Of a stretch of DNA of 60,993 bases, positions 43,905 to 52,494 are shown piece after piece. The notes below the pieces were generated by a model, which saw only the letters and a list, made by a program, of their open reading frames with translations, had not been told where the DNA came from and searched no databases. How positions within the stretch are numbered: position 1 is the stretch's first letter; the number at the start of each line of letters is the position of its first letter. The position numbers and the translations under genes were made by a program. The DNA lies in contig NZ_NFKT01000029.1 of assembly GCF_002160525.1 (NCBI RefSeq), positions 1-60,993 on the forward strand. Direction: 5' to 3'. Source of the DNA: Lachnoclostridium sp. An169 (lineage in GTDB: Bacteria; Bacillota; Clostridia; Lachnospirales; Lachnospiraceae).

Positions 43905-45251
43905 ATGAACAGTCTTGTGGAAAAAGCAAAAAATGCAGCGATTGCTGCCTCACTGAACCAGGCGTGGAAGTATCTGGGGAAGGATCCGGAGACCAATATT
44001 CCGAAGCTCCTCGATATGGTAGACAAAGTGGCGCCTGAGGGATGGTATGAAGGTCAGAGGAAGGCATTTCACAGTGCCATTGACCAGAAAAATAACTGGT
44101 ATGAGCTGATTATGAAGGTTTGGAATCTGGATGAGGGTGTGCGCGACACATTTTTCCAGAATTTTATCGTAAATGCAAGTCTTTCCGGAAGTGCTATCCA
44201 GGAGAGTACGAAAGAAAAAGAGGGATGCAACATTCCCTGGGCGATTCTGCTCGATCCCACCTCTGCCTGCAACCTTCACTGTACCGGGTGCTGGGCGGCA
44301 GAGTACGGCAACAAGCTGAATCTGACACTGGATGAACTGGATTCTATCGTTTCCCAGGGCAAGAAACTGGGTACATATATGTATATCTTCACAGGCGGAG
44401 AACCGCTGGTAAGGAAGAAAGATATCATCAGGCTGTGCGAGAAGCATTCAGACTGTGAGTTCTTAAGCTTTACAAACGGCACGCTGATCGATGAGGAGTT
44501 CTGTCAGGAGATGCTCCGTGTGAAGAATTTTGTCCCGGCGATCAGTCTGGAAGGATTTGAGATGGCAAATGACGGACGCCGCGGCCAGGGAGCATATGAA
44601 AAGGTAATGAAGGCAATGAAGCTGCTGAAAGAGCACAAGCTTCCGTTTGGAATTTCTGCTTGCTATACAAGCCAGAATTATAAAGATATCAGCAGCGAAG
44701 AATTTTTCGATATGATCATGGAGGCAGGCGCGCTCTTCATCTGGTTCTTCCATTATATGCCGGTAGGACAGGGCGCAGTGCCGGAGCTTCTTCCCACTCC
44801 GGAGCAGAGGACGGAAGTCTACCGCAGGATCCGGGAGTTCCGGAAGACGAAGGCGATCTTCTCCATGGATTTCCAGAACGATGCGGAGTATGTGGGCGGC
44901 TGTATCGCGGGAGGCAGAAGATACCTTCATATTACGGCAAACGGCGATGTGGAGCCATGCGTATTTATTCACTATTCCAATGCAAATATCAGGAACTGTA
45001 CGCTGCTTGAAGCGCTCAAGAGCCCGATTTTTATGGCATACCATGACGGACAGCCGTTCAATGAAAATATGTTAAGACCTTGTCCGATGCTTGAAAATCC
45101 GGAAAAACTGCGGAAGATGGTAAAGGATACCGGTGCGAAATCTACGGATTACGAGGCGCCGGAACAGGTTGACACACTCTGCGACAGATGTACTCCATAT
45201 GCGGAAAACTGGAAGCCGCAGGCGGATAAATTGTGGGAAAGAGATGCATAA
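43905..45251 (+). CDS. Radical SAM protein
   Basis: A 448-residue radical SAM enzyme. An N-terminal helical region (about 1-110), then the 4Fe-4S motif CNLHCTGC (C122, C126, C129), FTGGEPL, SFTNGTLI and the rest of the barrel. Late cysteines (GDVEPCVF, RPCPML, DTLCDRCTPY) resemble SPASM-type auxiliary cluster ligands. The substrate is unknown. The downstream gene is a paralogue without the cysteines, only one base away from this stop, and an EFR1 ferredoxin follows, a likely electron donor. AGAGAGGT ribosome site. Confidence 0.88.
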   Translation: MNSLVEKAKNAAIAASLNQAWKYLGKDPETNIPKLLDMVDKVAPEGWYEGQRKAFHSAIDQKNNWYELIMKVWNLDEGVRDTFFQNFIVNASLSGSAIQESTKEKEGCNIPWAILLDPTSACNLHCTGCWAAEYGNKLNLTLDELDSIVSQGKKLGTYMYIFTGGEPLVRKKDIIRLCEKHSDCEFLSFTNGTLIDEEFCQEMLRVKNFVPAISLEGFEMANDGRRGQGAYEKVMKAMKLLKEHKLPFGISACYTSQNYKDISSEEFFDMIMEAGALFIWFFHYMPVGQGAVPELLPTPEQRTEVYRRIREFRKTKAIFSMDFQNDAEYVGGCIAGGRRYLHITANGDVEPCVFIHYSNANIRNCTLLEALKSPIFMAYHDGQPFNENMLRPCPMLENPEKLRKMVKDTGAKSTDYEAPEQVDTLCDRCTPYAENWKPQADKLWERDA

Positions 45252-46298
45252 ATGTCAGATGATATTAACCGGATCCTGATTGGTTCGGTGGTAAGAAAAA
45301 CGATTGCAGACGCACAGAATTCCCCCGGGCGTTCTGTGCGCAATCTGGTGGATGCAGGGGTGAATTTTGCAAAAGGAAGTTTCCAGAAACGTTTTCTGGG
45401 AGACGTCCAGACGATACTGCAGAATGAGGACAGCGCGTATTATGACCTGGCAAAAGATATCCTTTCAAATGTAGACAGACATATCCTCTTTACATTGGGA
45501 ATGAACCTGGGATATAACGGGTGTACAAAAGGAGTCAAAACGATCCGGGAGACGGAAAAAAAGAAAGGCTTCCATGTTCCATGGGCTCTGGCGCTTCGGA
45601 TAAATTCGGAAGAGCCGGGGATACGGACAGAAGATTATCTGCAGATTTTCCGGGAAGGAACCGCATTGGGCGTTTATAGCTATCTGGTATTCCTGAAAGG
45701 AAAAATGTCGGAAAATACAGAGAAAATGCTGTTGGAAGTTCTGCGGAAACAGGCAGAATGTGCATTTGTGCTTTACACGGACAGGGGAAGAATGTCTCCG
45801 GTATTCATCCGTGCAGCAGGCGGCTGCGGAAATGTAATGATTGCCGTTCCGGACGATGAATATATGGCGGAAAACTGCCGGAATCTCAGAAAGGCAAGAA
45901 TGCTGTACGGAATCTATTCCCGTTATGGAGAGCAGGAACGGGAGAATATCCTGAATGGAATGTGGCTGTCGGGAATCAGGGCTCTGCAGCCGCAGTTCGC
46001 GTTTCTGGTCGGGAAAAACGAGATCCTGTCGCAGACGGCACAGGAAATCTATCAGTATGTCCGGAAAGTACGGCAGAATCAGCAGCATCCGCTGATCTGC
46101 ATTGATGTCCGCCAGGATGCAAAGTTTATTGATCAGGTGATGTCCTGCGACGGAAATATTTTCAGAGAGCCGCTGGTTCTGGAACTGGCAGAAGACGGCG
46201 GTGAAGGAAAATATGTCAGAGAAAGTGACGGGCAGAAGCCGGATAACAGATATAACAGCCTGGAGGAAGTTTTTCGGATGACGGAGATGAAAAACTGA
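45252..46298 (+). CDS. Radical SAM paralogue lacking the cluster cysteines
   Basis: A 348-residue protein collinear with the upstream radical SAM enzyme: FHVPWALAL matches its IPWAILL, YLQIFREGTALGVYSYLVFLKG matches LDSIVSQGKKLGTYMYIFTGG, and FVLYTDRGRM matches FLSFTNGTLI. The CxxxCxxC motif is absent and the GGEP motif reads KGKM, so it cannot bind the cluster there. It is most likely a non-catalytic partner or regulatory subunit (inference). The ATG follows the upstream stop directly. It ends shortly before the EFR1 gene. Function unknown. Confidence 0.7.
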   Translation: MSDDINRILIGSVVRKTIADAQNSPGRSVRNLVDAGVNFAKGSFQKRFLGDVQTILQNEDSAYYDLAKDILSNVDRHILFTLGMNLGYNGCTKGVKTIRETEKKKGFHVPWALALRINSEEPGIRTEDYLQIFREGTALGVYSYLVFLKGKMSENTEKMLLEVLRKQAECAFVLYTDRGRMSPVFIRAAGGCGNVMIAVPDDEYMAENCRNLRKARMLYGIYSRYGEQERENILNGMWLSGIRALQPQFAFLVGKNEILSQTAQEIYQYVRKVRQNQQHPLICIDVRQDAKFIDQVMSCDGNIFREPLVLELAEDGGEGKYVRESDGQKPDNRYNSLEEVFRMTEMKN

Positions 46299-46339
46299 GA
46301 CAGGCAGCGGGAAAAAGGAAGAATAGGAGGAAATCAGAG

Positions 46340-47101
46340 ATGAAAGTATATGAAATCTGTTTCAGCCCTACTGGCGGAACAAAAAAAGCGGCAGATATGT
46401 TGGCAAATGAGATAGGAAAAGAAGTTCAGACGGTTGATCTTACTGACAGCAGAACGGATTTTTCTGAAGTTTCTTTGGAGGAAAATGATGTGGCGGTAAT
46501 TGCTGTTCCCTCCTATGGAGGACGTGTGCCGGGGACGGCGGCAGAACGCCTTGCGGCTGTCCGGGGAAACGGGGCGAAGGCCGTTCTTGTCTGTGTTTAC
46601 GGTAACCGTGCTTATGAAGACACGCTTGTTGAACTGCAGGACACTGCAAAACAGGCCGGATTCTCTGTTGTATCAGCAGTCGCTGCCATCGCGGAACATT
46701 CGATTGCACGGCAGTTTGCAGCAGGCCGGCCGGATGCAAAGGATGAGGCAGAACTTCATGATTTTGCCGATAAAATCAGGGCAAAGCTGGAAGCAGAGGA
46801 TTTTTCGGAACCGGAGATCCCGGGCAATCGCCCGTACAAAAAGGGCGGCGGAGCCGGGATGGTGCCAAAGCCCACGAAGGAATGTGTAAAATGCGGGCTG
46901 TGCGCTGAAAAATGCCCGGTACAGGCAATCGATAAAGATGATCCGGGAAAGGTTGACAGCAAAGTCTGCATTTCCTGTATGCGTTGTATTTCTGTCTGCC
47001 CTCATTCTGCGCGGAAGGTTAACAGCGTAATGCTGGCTGCTGTGAATACCATGCTGAAAAAGGTATGTTCCGAGCGGAAAGAATGTGAACTGTATATTTG
47101 A
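46340..47101 (+). CDS. EFR1-type flavodoxin-ferredoxin fusion
   Basis: A 253-residue electron carrier. A flavodoxin-like domain (about 1-160, with FSPTGGTKKAA as the FMN phosphate loop) is followed by two 4Fe-4S motifs (CVKCGLCAEKCP and CISCMRCISVCP, about 180-230). It fits the EFR1 family. Likely an electron donor for the radical SAM enzyme encoded upstream (inference). Good AGGAGG site. 41 bases after the paralogue gene, same direction. Confidence 0.88.
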   Translation: MKVYEICFSPTGGTKKAADMLANEIGKEVQTVDLTDSRTDFSEVSLEENDVAVIAVPSYGGRVPGTAAERLAAVRGNGAKAVLVCVYGNRAYEDTLVELQDTAKQAGFSVVSAVAAIAEHSIARQFAAGRPDAKDEAELHDFADKIRAKLEAEDFSEPEIPGNRPYKKGGGAGMVPKPTKECVKCGLCAEKCPVQAIDKDDPGKVDSKVCISCMRCISVCPHSARKVNSVMLAAVNTMLKKVCSERKECELYI

Positions 47102-47310
47102 AAGATATTCCGTATCCTTTTACGCAGTCATACCCCTTTGCCTGCAGTCCTTCGATGTATTTGTTCTCCCTGATCTGTGCGCAGGCTTTCCGGCTGTCTT
47201 CTTTCAGATTCTCTATGGAAAGAAAATAACTGAGCATGCTCATATTCAGCGTCTTTCCAAAGCGGCGTGGCCTTGTAAATAAAGAGACTTTATCTTTCAG
47301 TGCCGGTTGT
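47070..47310 (-). pseudogene. Remnant of an AAA/DUF1703 (PD-(D/E)XK) gene with internal deletion
   Basis: On the minus strand an open frame reads VSLFTRPRRFGKTLNMSML, the Walker A start of the family seen intact at 34074-35789. Within about 15 residues it jumps to ACAQIRENKYIEGLQAKGYD, which matches the C-terminal end of the same family. About 500 residues between the two are missing. No start or ribosome site remains. A decayed copy squeezed between the EFR1 and aldo/keto reductase genes. Confidence 0.75.
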
Positions 47311-47329
47311 GATCGGTTTTCACACCGGA

Positions 47330-48376
47330 TCAGTTTTCACCGATCTTCTGCTCCCCGGTACTCCACACATGGTCATCTTTTGCGGACACCTGTGTATTCT
47401 GAGCCATCACACCAACCAGTCTGTGGGGAACGTAAGGCTCTTCCAGATAGGTGATCTCATCTTCGGTGAGTTCGAGATCCACTGCTTTTGCGGCGCCTTC
47501 GATATGGTGAAGTTTTGTAGCGCCGACAACCGGAGCAGTCACTTTGGTCAGGAGCCATGCCAGGGAAATCTCGGTCATGGATACGCCTTTTCTTTCTGCC
47601 AGTTCGGCAACGCGGTCGATGATGACCTGATCCTGTTCCTCCGTACTGTCATATTTCAGTTTGGCGTAACTGTCTTCTTCCAGGCGTTTGGATGTCTCTC
47701 CCCTGTGCTTTGACAGACGCCCCCCGGCAAGTGCGCTGTAGGGTGTGAGAGCGATATTCTCTTCCCGGCAGAACGGAACCATTTCCCGTTCTTCTTCCCG
47801 GAAGATCAGATTGTAATGCCCCTGAACGGATACGAATTTTGCAAATCCTTCCTTTTCTGCCAGTGCATTCGCTTTGGCAAGCTGCCATGCGAAGCAGTTG
47901 GAAATGCCGATATAGCGGGCTTTTCCTGCTTTTACCACATTGTTGAGCCCTTCCATAATATCATAGAGCGGGGTCTGATAATCCCACATGTGGTAAATAT
48001 ACAGATCTACATAATCCATCCCCAGATTCTTAAGGCTCTGGTTGATCATCTGCTCGATATGCTGCTGCCCGGTGATTCCCGCAGCAATCTCGTCCTCCGT
48101 CCGCGGCAGGAATTTTGTTGCCACAACTACGTCATCCCTCTTTGCAAAGTCCTTCAGGGCACGTCCGAGATACTGTTCGCTTGTGCCGCTCTGATATGCG
48201 ATTGCGGTATCGAAGAAATTCACTCCAAGTTCGAGCCCGCGGCGGATGATTTCACGCGTGTGTTCCTCATCGATAGTCCAGGAATGCTGTCCGTGTGCTG
48301 CGTCACCGAATCCCATGCATCCCATGCAGATCCGCGAGACATTCAGATCCGAATTTCCCAATTTTGTGTATTTCAT
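47330..48376 (-). CDS. Aldo/keto reductase
   Basis: A 348-residue NADPH-dependent oxidoreductase of the aldo/keto reductase superfamily, YhdN/IolS-like. It has the N-terminal barrel strand MKYTKLGNSDLNVSRICMGCMGFG, catalytic tyrosine region FFDTAIAYQSGTSEQYLG, a conserved lysine VVATKF, and the C-terminal cofactor region VVGATKLHHIEGAAKAVDLELT. Substrate unknown. The start at 48376 has AGGAGG; a longer reading frame upstream was rejected. Single gene. Confidence 0.92.
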   Translation of the reverse strand: MKYTKLGNSDLNVSRICMGCMGFGDAAHGQHSWTIDEEHTREIIRRGLELGVNFFDTAIAYQSGTSEQYLGRALKDFAKRDDVVVATKFLPRTEDEIAAGITGQQHIEQMINQSLKNLGMDYVDLYIYHMWDYQTPLYDIMEGLNNVVKAGKARYIGISNCFAWQLAKANALAEKEGFAKFVSVQGHYNLIFREEEREMVPFCREENIALTPYSALAGGRLSKHRGETSKRLEEDSYAKLKYDSTEEQDQVIIDRVAELAERKGVSMTEISLAWLLTKVTAPVVGATKLHHIEGAAKAVDLELTEDEITYLEEPYVPHRLVGVMAQNTQVSAKDDHVWSTGEQKIGEN

Positions 48377-48540
48377 AATATATGGCCTCCTTGCTGAAAC
48401 ATGATAATTACATTGTAAAGCTTCTGTACGTAGTATGTCCAATGCCTGCGGTGAATCACATTTCATGCCTGGTTTGTATGTTTTCCTGCCCTGATTATAC
48501 CGGGGAAGAGAGTACAGTGCAATGAGACGGTTTTGAAAAT

Positions 48541-50346
48541 TTATTTTTTCTCCGGTACATTCAGATAATATTCCGCGGAAAACGGTTTCAGCCGGAAATG
48601 AAACCTGTTTTCATCCGGATCGGGAAGCAGTTCTTTCTGCAGCTTGGCTTCTCTTCCTCCGTAAGAGGCAAGCTCGCTTGTGAAGATCCGTTGCAGCCTT
48701 CCCGTATCCGGCAGTTCCAGTGAGAAATCTTCCAGTTCCCGGTCAGAGAAGTTAAAGACTGCCGTGACCGTCTCCTTTTTCCCGATGCGGGTGAAAGCGT
48801 AGGCACACAGATCTTCTGCGTTGCATTCCAGCCAGCGGAAACCGGAAAGGCTGTAATCCTGTTCGGAAAAAGCCAGATGTTCCAGATAAAAATGATTCAG
48901 GTCTGTCATGAATCTGTGAAAATTCTGATGGGCAGGATATTCAAGAAGATTCCAGTCCTGCTCGCGCTTTTCGTCCCACTCGCGGAAGTGTCCGATCTCA
49001 TTCCCCATAAAATTCAGCTTCTTGCCCGGATGGGCGTACATATACATATAGAATGCCCGGGCCTGCGGAAATTTCATGTCATAGTCCCCGTACATTTTCT
49101 GGAGGATCGTCGCTTTCCCATAGACAACCTCGTCGTGGGAGAGCGGGAGCAGGTAGCGCTCATCATAGTAGTACGCCATGGAGAAAGTAAGCTTGTGGTA
49201 ATTTTCACTCCGGTATTCCGGGGAAGTGCGGAAATAGTCCAGGGTATCGTTCATCCATCCCATGTCCCATTTGTAGTCAAAGCCCAGTCCTCCGTCGGCA
49301 ATGTCTTTCGTCACGCCCGGAAAACAGGTGGAATCTTCGGCTGACAGGATAGCGGACGGGTGGAGCTTTTTCAGGCCGCCATTCATATATTTTACGAATT
49401 CCACGGCATTCTGATTTACTCCCCTTGCCGGATCGCCCTGCCAGTAGATGATCCGGCTGATGGCGTCCATGCGCAGTCCGTCGATATGGTATTCCGTGAG
49501 CCAGTAGTTGGCGGCGGACTGCAGGAAACTGCGCACCTCGCCCCGGGAGTGCATGAAATTGCAGCTCCCCCACTCGCTGTAACCCACGGCGGAGTGGGGA
49601 TATTCATACAGTGCGGTGCCGTCATAGCGCGCCAGGGCATAGTCATCCACAGCAAAATGAACCGGTACGAAATCAAGGATGATGCCGATCCCGTTTCTGT
49701 GGCAGGCATTTACGAAAGCTTTTAACTGATCCGCGGTGCCGTACCGGGATGTGGGGCTGAAGAATCCGGTGCCCTGGTAGCCCCAGGATTCATCGCAGGG
49801 ATATTCTCCCAGGGGCATGATTTCCACATAGTTATATCCATTCTCTTTCAGATACGGGATAAGAATATCCGCCATTTCCGCGTAACTGTACCAGGCGTCC
49901 GGTTCGTCGGAGGGCTTGCGGAAGGAACCGAAGTGCATCTCATAGATGTTCAGGGGCCTGTCGTAGCAGACGTTCCGCTTCTTCATCCAGACCGCGTCGT
50001 CAAATGTAAAATCGTTCATATCCCGGATGATGGATGCGGTATTCGGGCGCAGTTCCATGCCGTATCCATAGGGATCGCAGTGGTCGATCCACTGGCCGGA
50101 CTGGTCGTAGATCCGGTATTTGTACATCATTCCGGGAGCGGCTTTGGGGGAGAAATATTCCCAGAAATTGCCGTCATGCACTTTCTCCATGGGCATTTCC
50201 TCCCACTCGCTGAATTCCCCGATTACCGATATTTTCGAGGCGGAGGGGGCAAATGTGCGGAATGTCACTCCTTTATCTGCCGCGTGTGCTCCGAGATAGC
50301 GGTATGCATCAAAAATCTTTCCGGTGTAAAATCCATAAAAATCCAT
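48541..50346 (-). CDS. glgB: 1,4-alpha-glucan branching enzyme
   Basis: A 601-residue GH13 enzyme. An N-terminal CBM48 domain (about 20-110: GVTFRTFAPSASKISVIGEFSEWE), a TIM barrel with nucleophile D294 (GLRMDAIS), acid E337 (LSAEDST) and D405 (LSHDEV), and a C-terminal beta domain. It forms alpha-1,6 branches in glycogen. No other glg genes are nearby, so it is either solitary or acts on external glucans (inference). AGGAGG ribosome site. Confidence 0.94.
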   Translation of the reverse strand: MDFYGFYTGKIFDAYRYLGAHAADKGVTFRTFAPSASKISVIGEFSEWEEMPMEKVHDGNFWEYFSPKAAPGMMYKYRIYDQSGQWIDHCDPYGYGMELRPNTASIIRDMNDFTFDDAVWMKKRNVCYDRPLNIYEMHFGSFRKPSDEPDAWYSYAEMADILIPYLKENGYNYVEIMPLGEYPCDESWGYQGTGFFSPTSRYGTADQLKAFVNACHRNGIGIILDFVPVHFAVDDYALARYDGTALYEYPHSAVGYSEWGSCNFMHSRGEVRSFLQSAANYWLTEYHIDGLRMDAISRIIYWQGDPARGVNQNAVEFVKYMNGGLKKLHPSAILSAEDSTCFPGVTKDIADGGLGFDYKWDMGWMNDTLDYFRTSPEYRSENYHKLTFSMAYYYDERYLLPLSHDEVVYGKATILQKMYGDYDMKFPQARAFYMYMYAHPGKKLNFMGNEIGHFREWDEKREQDWNLLEYPAHQNFHRFMTDLNHFYLEHLAFSEQDYSLSGFRWLECNAEDLCAYAFTRIGKKETVTAVFNFSDRELEDFSLELPDTGRLQRIFTSELASYGGREAKLQKELLPDPDENRFHFRLKPFSAEYYLNVPEKK

Positions 50347-50437
50347 AAGATACCTCCTGGCTGCATAATATAGTTAATCGACAGCAGTTGCTTTTTATCG
50401 TATAATCATCTTAACGAGTGCAGGTGAAAACGTCCAC

Positions 50438-50488
50438 CGACAATTTCGGATATCAGTTGGAAAAACAACTTATGTCTGATAATTGTCG
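50438..50488. promoter_or_regulatory. Nested inverted repeats between glgB and the TetR gene
   Basis: CGACAATT (50438-50445) pairs with AATTGTCG (50481-50488), and TATCAG (50451-50456) with CTGATA (50476-50481); AGTTG/CAACT close the centre. A likely operator for the TetR regulator, facing glgB (inference). Confidence 0.5.
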
Positions 50489-50554
50489 GGAAACGATAAA
50501 AACGAGGGAAATACGGGATATACAGTAAAAGTATCAGAAGGAGGCGGTCTTATT

Positions 50555-51118
50555 ATGACAGAAAAGAATATATTGGAGAAAAAAACGGATCTGCGGATTG
50601 AAAAGACAGAAAAAGCCATCAAAAACGCGTTTATCGAACTGCGGTCAAAGAAGCCCCTGGAGAAAATTACGGTAAAGGAGCTGTGCGCTATTGCATGTAT
50701 CAATAAATCAACATTTTATTCTCATTATACAGATATTTATGCGCTGTCAGAAGCGATGGAGCATGAGACCATTACGTCCATTATCCGCAGTGTCGAACAT
50801 ATTGAAGAGTATACATTTGAAGTTTCCGATGAATTTACGCGCAGGCTCTGCCTCGCCTTCATGTCCCAGATCTCGCTGATTAAGATCCTCTTTTCCGGAA
50901 AAGAGCAGAACCACTTCGGAAACCAGCTTGACCGGGAGCTGAAAAAGCTGATTTTCCGGAAATATCCGGATTATAACGATGTGGAGAAAAATATACTTCT
51001 TTCATACTGTATCCAGGGTACTTATCATGCATTTCTGGCGAATCCGTCGGCAGACACGGATACATTTGTGAGAACCATAGAGCAGATCGTGAGATGCCTG
51101 CAGCCCATGCTTACGTGA
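50555..51118 (+). CDS. TetR-family regulator
   Basis: A 187-residue TetR/AcrR protein with an N-terminal helix-turn-helix (about 15-65: RIEKTEKAIKNAF and ITVKELCAIACINKSTFYSHY) and an all-helical ligand domain resembling the TetR_C_7/DhaS group. Ligand unknown. The start at 50555 has AGAAGGAGG; the longer frame from 50483 lies in the operator region and lacks a site. It is divergent from glgB and convergent with the AraC gene. Confidence 0.85.
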   Translation: MTEKNILEKKTDLRIEKTEKAIKNAFIELRSKKPLEKITVKELCAIACINKSTFYSHYTDIYALSEAMEHETITSIIRSVEHIEEYTFEVSDEFTRRLCLAFMSQISLIKILFSGKEQNHFGNQLDRELKKLIFRKYPDYNDVEKNILLSYCIQGTYHAFLANPSADTDTFVRTIEQIVRCLQPMLT

Positions 51119-51130
51119 GATGCCTGCAGA

Positions 51131-51994
51131 TTATCCCTTTGCGGGAAGAGGGGCGGACTGCTGTCTTCGCACAGCCGAGGGCGTACACCCGTAGATCTCT
51201 TTAAAAGTGCGGTTAAACAGCTTCTGGTTGTGGAAGCCGTTCTGTTCCGCCAGCTCGGCAACAGGCGCGTCGGTGCGGAGCAGATCCTGATAGATATGGG
51301 ATACCCGGACTTCGTTGACATACCGGAGAAAGGACATGCCCATGTTTTTCTTAAAGAAGCGGCAGAAATATTCCCTGCCAAGTCCCAGGTGGTCCGAGAT
51401 CTCCTGCAGAGAGATCTGCTCCTGAAAATGTTCTTCCACATAGGAAATCACGCTGCGGATACGATCCAGTGAAAGCCGGTCTACCGGAGATGCATTTGCA
51501 GCTTTTCTGACAGAAAAGTAGCGGAACAGATGGGCAAGCACCTGCATGATGATCCCCTCTGCTTCCATGAGAAATGCAGGCGCGTCTTCAATGTACAGAC
51601 GGGTGAGATCTTCCATGCGCTGACAGACGGCCAGGTATTCCGGAAACTGTTCGTCGGTGATCTCATCGGGAATGCAGTGGATCTGGTAAAGCTCGATGTC
51701 CGGGAGATATTTCTCCATATATTTCCGGGAAATGTGGGCGCATATGAACATGGATGTATCGCTGTATGTATATGTGCTGTGTACCTCGCGGGACTCAAGG
51801 ACTGTCAGATGTTTCTTCGGTATCTGGTATTTCTTCCCTTCGATCTGGATGGTGGCGTCTCCGTTGAGCTGATACAGAAGTTCGATTTCCTCGTGCCAGT
51901 GAAGCGGATGGTATCCGCCCGGTGTTGTGGAGTAAGCAAGCTGGATTCCCAGCTCATTGATTTCCTGAAATGTCTCGTAATATGGCTGTGCCAT
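51131..51994 (-). CDS. AraC-family regulator
   Basis: A 287-residue regulator. An N-terminal cupin (about 15-115, with HWHEEIELLYQLNG) likely binds a sugar, and the C-terminal pair of helix-turn-helix motifs (about 185-280: ISLQEISDHLGLGREYFCRFFKKNMG and FHNQKLFNRTFKEIYGCTPSAVR) is complete. Target unknown; the divergent 58-residue gene is a candidate. AAGGAG ribosome site. Confidence 0.9.
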   Translation of the reverse strand: MAQPYYETFQEINELGIQLAYSTTPGGYHPLHWHEEIELLYQLNGDATIQIEGKKYQIPKKHLTVLESREVHSTYTYSDTSMFICAHISRKYMEKYLPDIELYQIHCIPDEITDEQFPEYLAVCQRMEDLTRLYIEDAPAFLMEAEGIIMQVLAHLFRYFSVRKAANASPVDRLSLDRIRSVISYVEEHFQEQISLQEISDHLGLGREYFCRFFKKNMGMSFLRYVNEVRVSHIYQDLLRTDAPVAELAEQNGFHNQKLFNRTFKEIYGCTPSAVRRQQSAPLPAKG

Positions 51995-52109
51995 GTCAGT
52001 CGCTCCTTCCCTGTGAGAATGGTTTCTCTTTGTATTTCCCTCTTTTTACAATACAGAAAACAGAAGAATAAGTCAATATCGACTTAAAAGTAGTCAAAAA
52101 ACAGACTGT

Positions 52110-52138
52110 TTTCCATGGATTTCCTGAGCTATTATAAT
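52110..52138 (+). promoter_or_regulatory. Promoter of the 58-residue gene
   Basis: TTTCCA (52110-52115), a 17-base spacer, TATAAT (52133-52138), about 40 bases ahead of its start. Confidence 0.5.
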
Positions 52139-52182
52139 AGGCGTAAACAGAAAACACCTAAACAAGAAAAGGAGAGATTGAT

Positions 52183-52359
52183 ATGAGTACAATCGCATTA
52201 AATAACAACGCATATGCAGGAGCAAGAAGGAATAAGACTTCCCTGAAAGAAAGACTGAGAAAATATCTGGAAGAGAATGCTGCAACAATCAGCGCCGGAC
52301 TTATGATGATGAACGGCAATACAAGCGCATACGAAGTGTACCGTCTGCTTAAGAAATAA
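52183..52359 (+). CDS. 58-residue small protein, unknown function
   Basis: A small gene with all the marks of expression: promoter at 52110, AAAGGAGAG site eight bases before ATG, and a strong terminator after the stop. The product is basic and helical: a charged central helix (LKERLRKYLEEN), an Ala/Met stretch (AATISAGLMMMNG), and a closing YEVYRLLKK. Codon use matches the core genome. No family recognised; it could be a peptide regulator or membrane-associated helix (inference). Neighbours are an AraC regulator and adenine deaminase. Confidence 0.7.
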   Translation: MSTIALNNNAYAGARRNKTSLKERLRKYLEENAATISAGLMMMNGNTSAYEVYRLLKK

Positions 52360-52412
52360 TGGTAAGAGGTACACGGGAAGATGAGAGAACTGAATAACAG
52401 AAAGACAAAAAG

Positions 52413-52458
52413 AAACCGACAGGGTATTCACTGAAGAAAATACTCTGCCGGTTTTTTA
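52413..52458 (+). terminator. Terminator after the 58-residue gene
   Basis: AACCG-CAG-GTATT pairs with AATAC-CTG-CGGTT with small mismatches, followed by TTTTTT. Confidence 0.8.
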
Positions 52459-52494
52459 TATATATCCGGGCAGATGAAAAGAAGACGGAGAGGA

